A DNA stretch of 64,000 nucleotides from HK1 sp965215295. GTDB taxonomy: Bacteria > Pseudomonadota > Gammaproteobacteria > HK1. The notes under the pieces are model-generated. The model ran no database searches and was not told where the DNA came from. It worked only from the letters and a program-made list of their open reading frames with translations. The DNA lies in NCBI GenBank assembly GCA_965215295.1, contig OZ244045.1:2232001-2296000 (forward strand), read 5' to 3'. Below are positions 63,524-64,000 of the stretch, piece after piece. Position 1 is the first letter of the stretch; every line of letters starts with the position of its first letter. The translations under genes were made by a program, and so were the position numbers.

Positions 63524-64000
63524 GTGCATCGCGGCACCATCTTCGTCGAAGACTGCGAAATCCAGGCCCGTGAAGCGCATCCGGCCGGCCAGTGGCGGTT
63601 GCTCATCCACGCACCGAAGATCGCCGCGAACGCCGCGCCGGGGTCGTTCGTGCACGTGAGCTGCGACCCGTTGCTCGCGATGCGCCGTCCCATGTCGCTG
63701 ATGCGCGCCGATCCCCGGGGCGGCCGGGTCGAGATCCTGTACAAGGAAGTCGGCCACGGCACGAGGCTCCTCGCCGCGAAGCGCCCCGGCGCCCGGCTGA
63801 GCGTCATCGGACCGATCGGCCGGCCGTTCGAGGCGGTCCCCGGCCGCCCTCGGGCACTGCTCCTCGGCGGCGGGGTCGGCATTCCGCCCATGGTCTTCCT
63901 GGCCGACCGGCTGCGGCGTGATCGAACGATGTCGCTGTTCGCGGTGATCGGTTCGGAGGTCCCGTTCCCGTTCGAGACGCGGGCGTCGGACATTGCGGTC
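63524..64000 (+). CDS. PyrK-like dihydroorotate dehydrogenase electron-transfer subunit (cut by window edge)
   Basis: The first 159 residues of a ferredoxin-reductase-fold protein, starting at a GTG (63524) with GAG 5 bases upstream. It reads VHRGTIFVEDCEIQAREAHP, then APKIAANAAPGSFVHVSCDP, MRRPMSLMRADPRGGRVEIL (FAD-binding RRP-M-S motif), LYKEVGHGTRLLAAKRPGAR and LLLGGGVGIPPMVFLADRL (NAD-binding). This matches PyrK, which passes electrons from dihydroorotate dehydrogenase (PyrD type 1B) via FAD and a 2Fe-2S cluster to NAD+. The Cys cluster region lies beyond the edge. Its place beside pyrB supports a pyrimidine role, but other members of the family serve sulfide or glutamate enzymes. Confidence 0.8.
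   Translation, partial: MHRGTIFVEDCEIQAREAHPAGQWRLLIHAPKIAANAAPGSFVHVSCDPLLAMRRPMSLMRADPRGGRVEILYKEVGHGTRLLAAKRPGARLSVIGPIGRPFEAVPGRPRALLLGGGVGIPPMVFLADRLRRDRTMSLFAVIGSEVPFPFETRASDIAV

Overview
The window is a high-GC bacterial chromosome segment, most likely from a gammaproteobacterium. The case rests on gene order: surE-pcm-nlpD; a methyltransferase-rnhA-dnaQ set divergent from mltD; tig-clpP-clpX-lon-ppiD; rpsP-rimM-trmD-rplS; ffh divergent from a ccsA-like gene followed by corB; rpsF-rpsR-(DUF2232)-rplI-dnaB; and hfq-hflX-hflK-hflC-DUF2065-hisZ-purA. All seven tRNA genes encode their own CCA end, and the tmRNA tag reads ANDDNYALAA. I cannot assign a genus.

Layout. Positions 1-1.73 kb hold wreckage of mobile elements: the end of a Mu-type transposase, its ExeA/TniB-like ATPase partner and a fragment of an integrase-core transposase. 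They lie just before the tmRNA gene (1813-2170). From 2.3 to 8.8 kb come nitronate monooxygenase, RppH, adenylate kinase, a DUF498 protein and the stress/repair set nlpD-pcm-surE, which has no rpoS after it. From 8.8 to 16.6 kb lie dnaQ, rnhA, mltD, fabI, an HNH nuclease and ppiD. From 16.7 to 25.3 kb lies the protein-quality block (lon, clpX, clpP, tig), with tRNA clusters on both sides, then xerD and the rplS-trmD-rimM-rpsP operon. From 27 to 41.6 kb lie ffh, the ccsA-like gene, corB, radA, a two-domain APS kinase, dnaB, the S6/S18/L9 operon with a frameshifted DUF2232 gene inside it, rlmB and rnr. From 41.7 to 51.5 kb lie tRNA-Leu, a VOC protein, a DnaQ-CBS-DUF294 fusion, purA, hisZ, hflC, hflK, hflX and hfq.

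The accessory part is 51.5-62.3 kb. One 9-kb gene encodes a surface protein of about 3,000 residues. It has a signal peptide, Ig-like and Calx-beta modules, a tandem array with a 1.02-kb period and a C-terminal outer-membrane beta-barrel. A transposase remnant lies on one side. On the other side are a run of 32 G (poly-C on the coding strand, 320 bp before the start codon) and a short inverted-repeat element. A second copy of that element at 29.4 kb is flanked by a perfect 9-bp duplication. The window ends with pyrB and, divergent from it, the start of a PyrK-like electron-transfer subunit.

Most of the window is vertically inherited housekeeping DNA. The points most worth following are the possible phase-variable adhesin locus, the miniature transposable elements, the two-domain APS kinase whose sulfurylase part has lost its catalytic motif, and the exonuclease-CBS-nucleotidyltransferase fusion beside purA.
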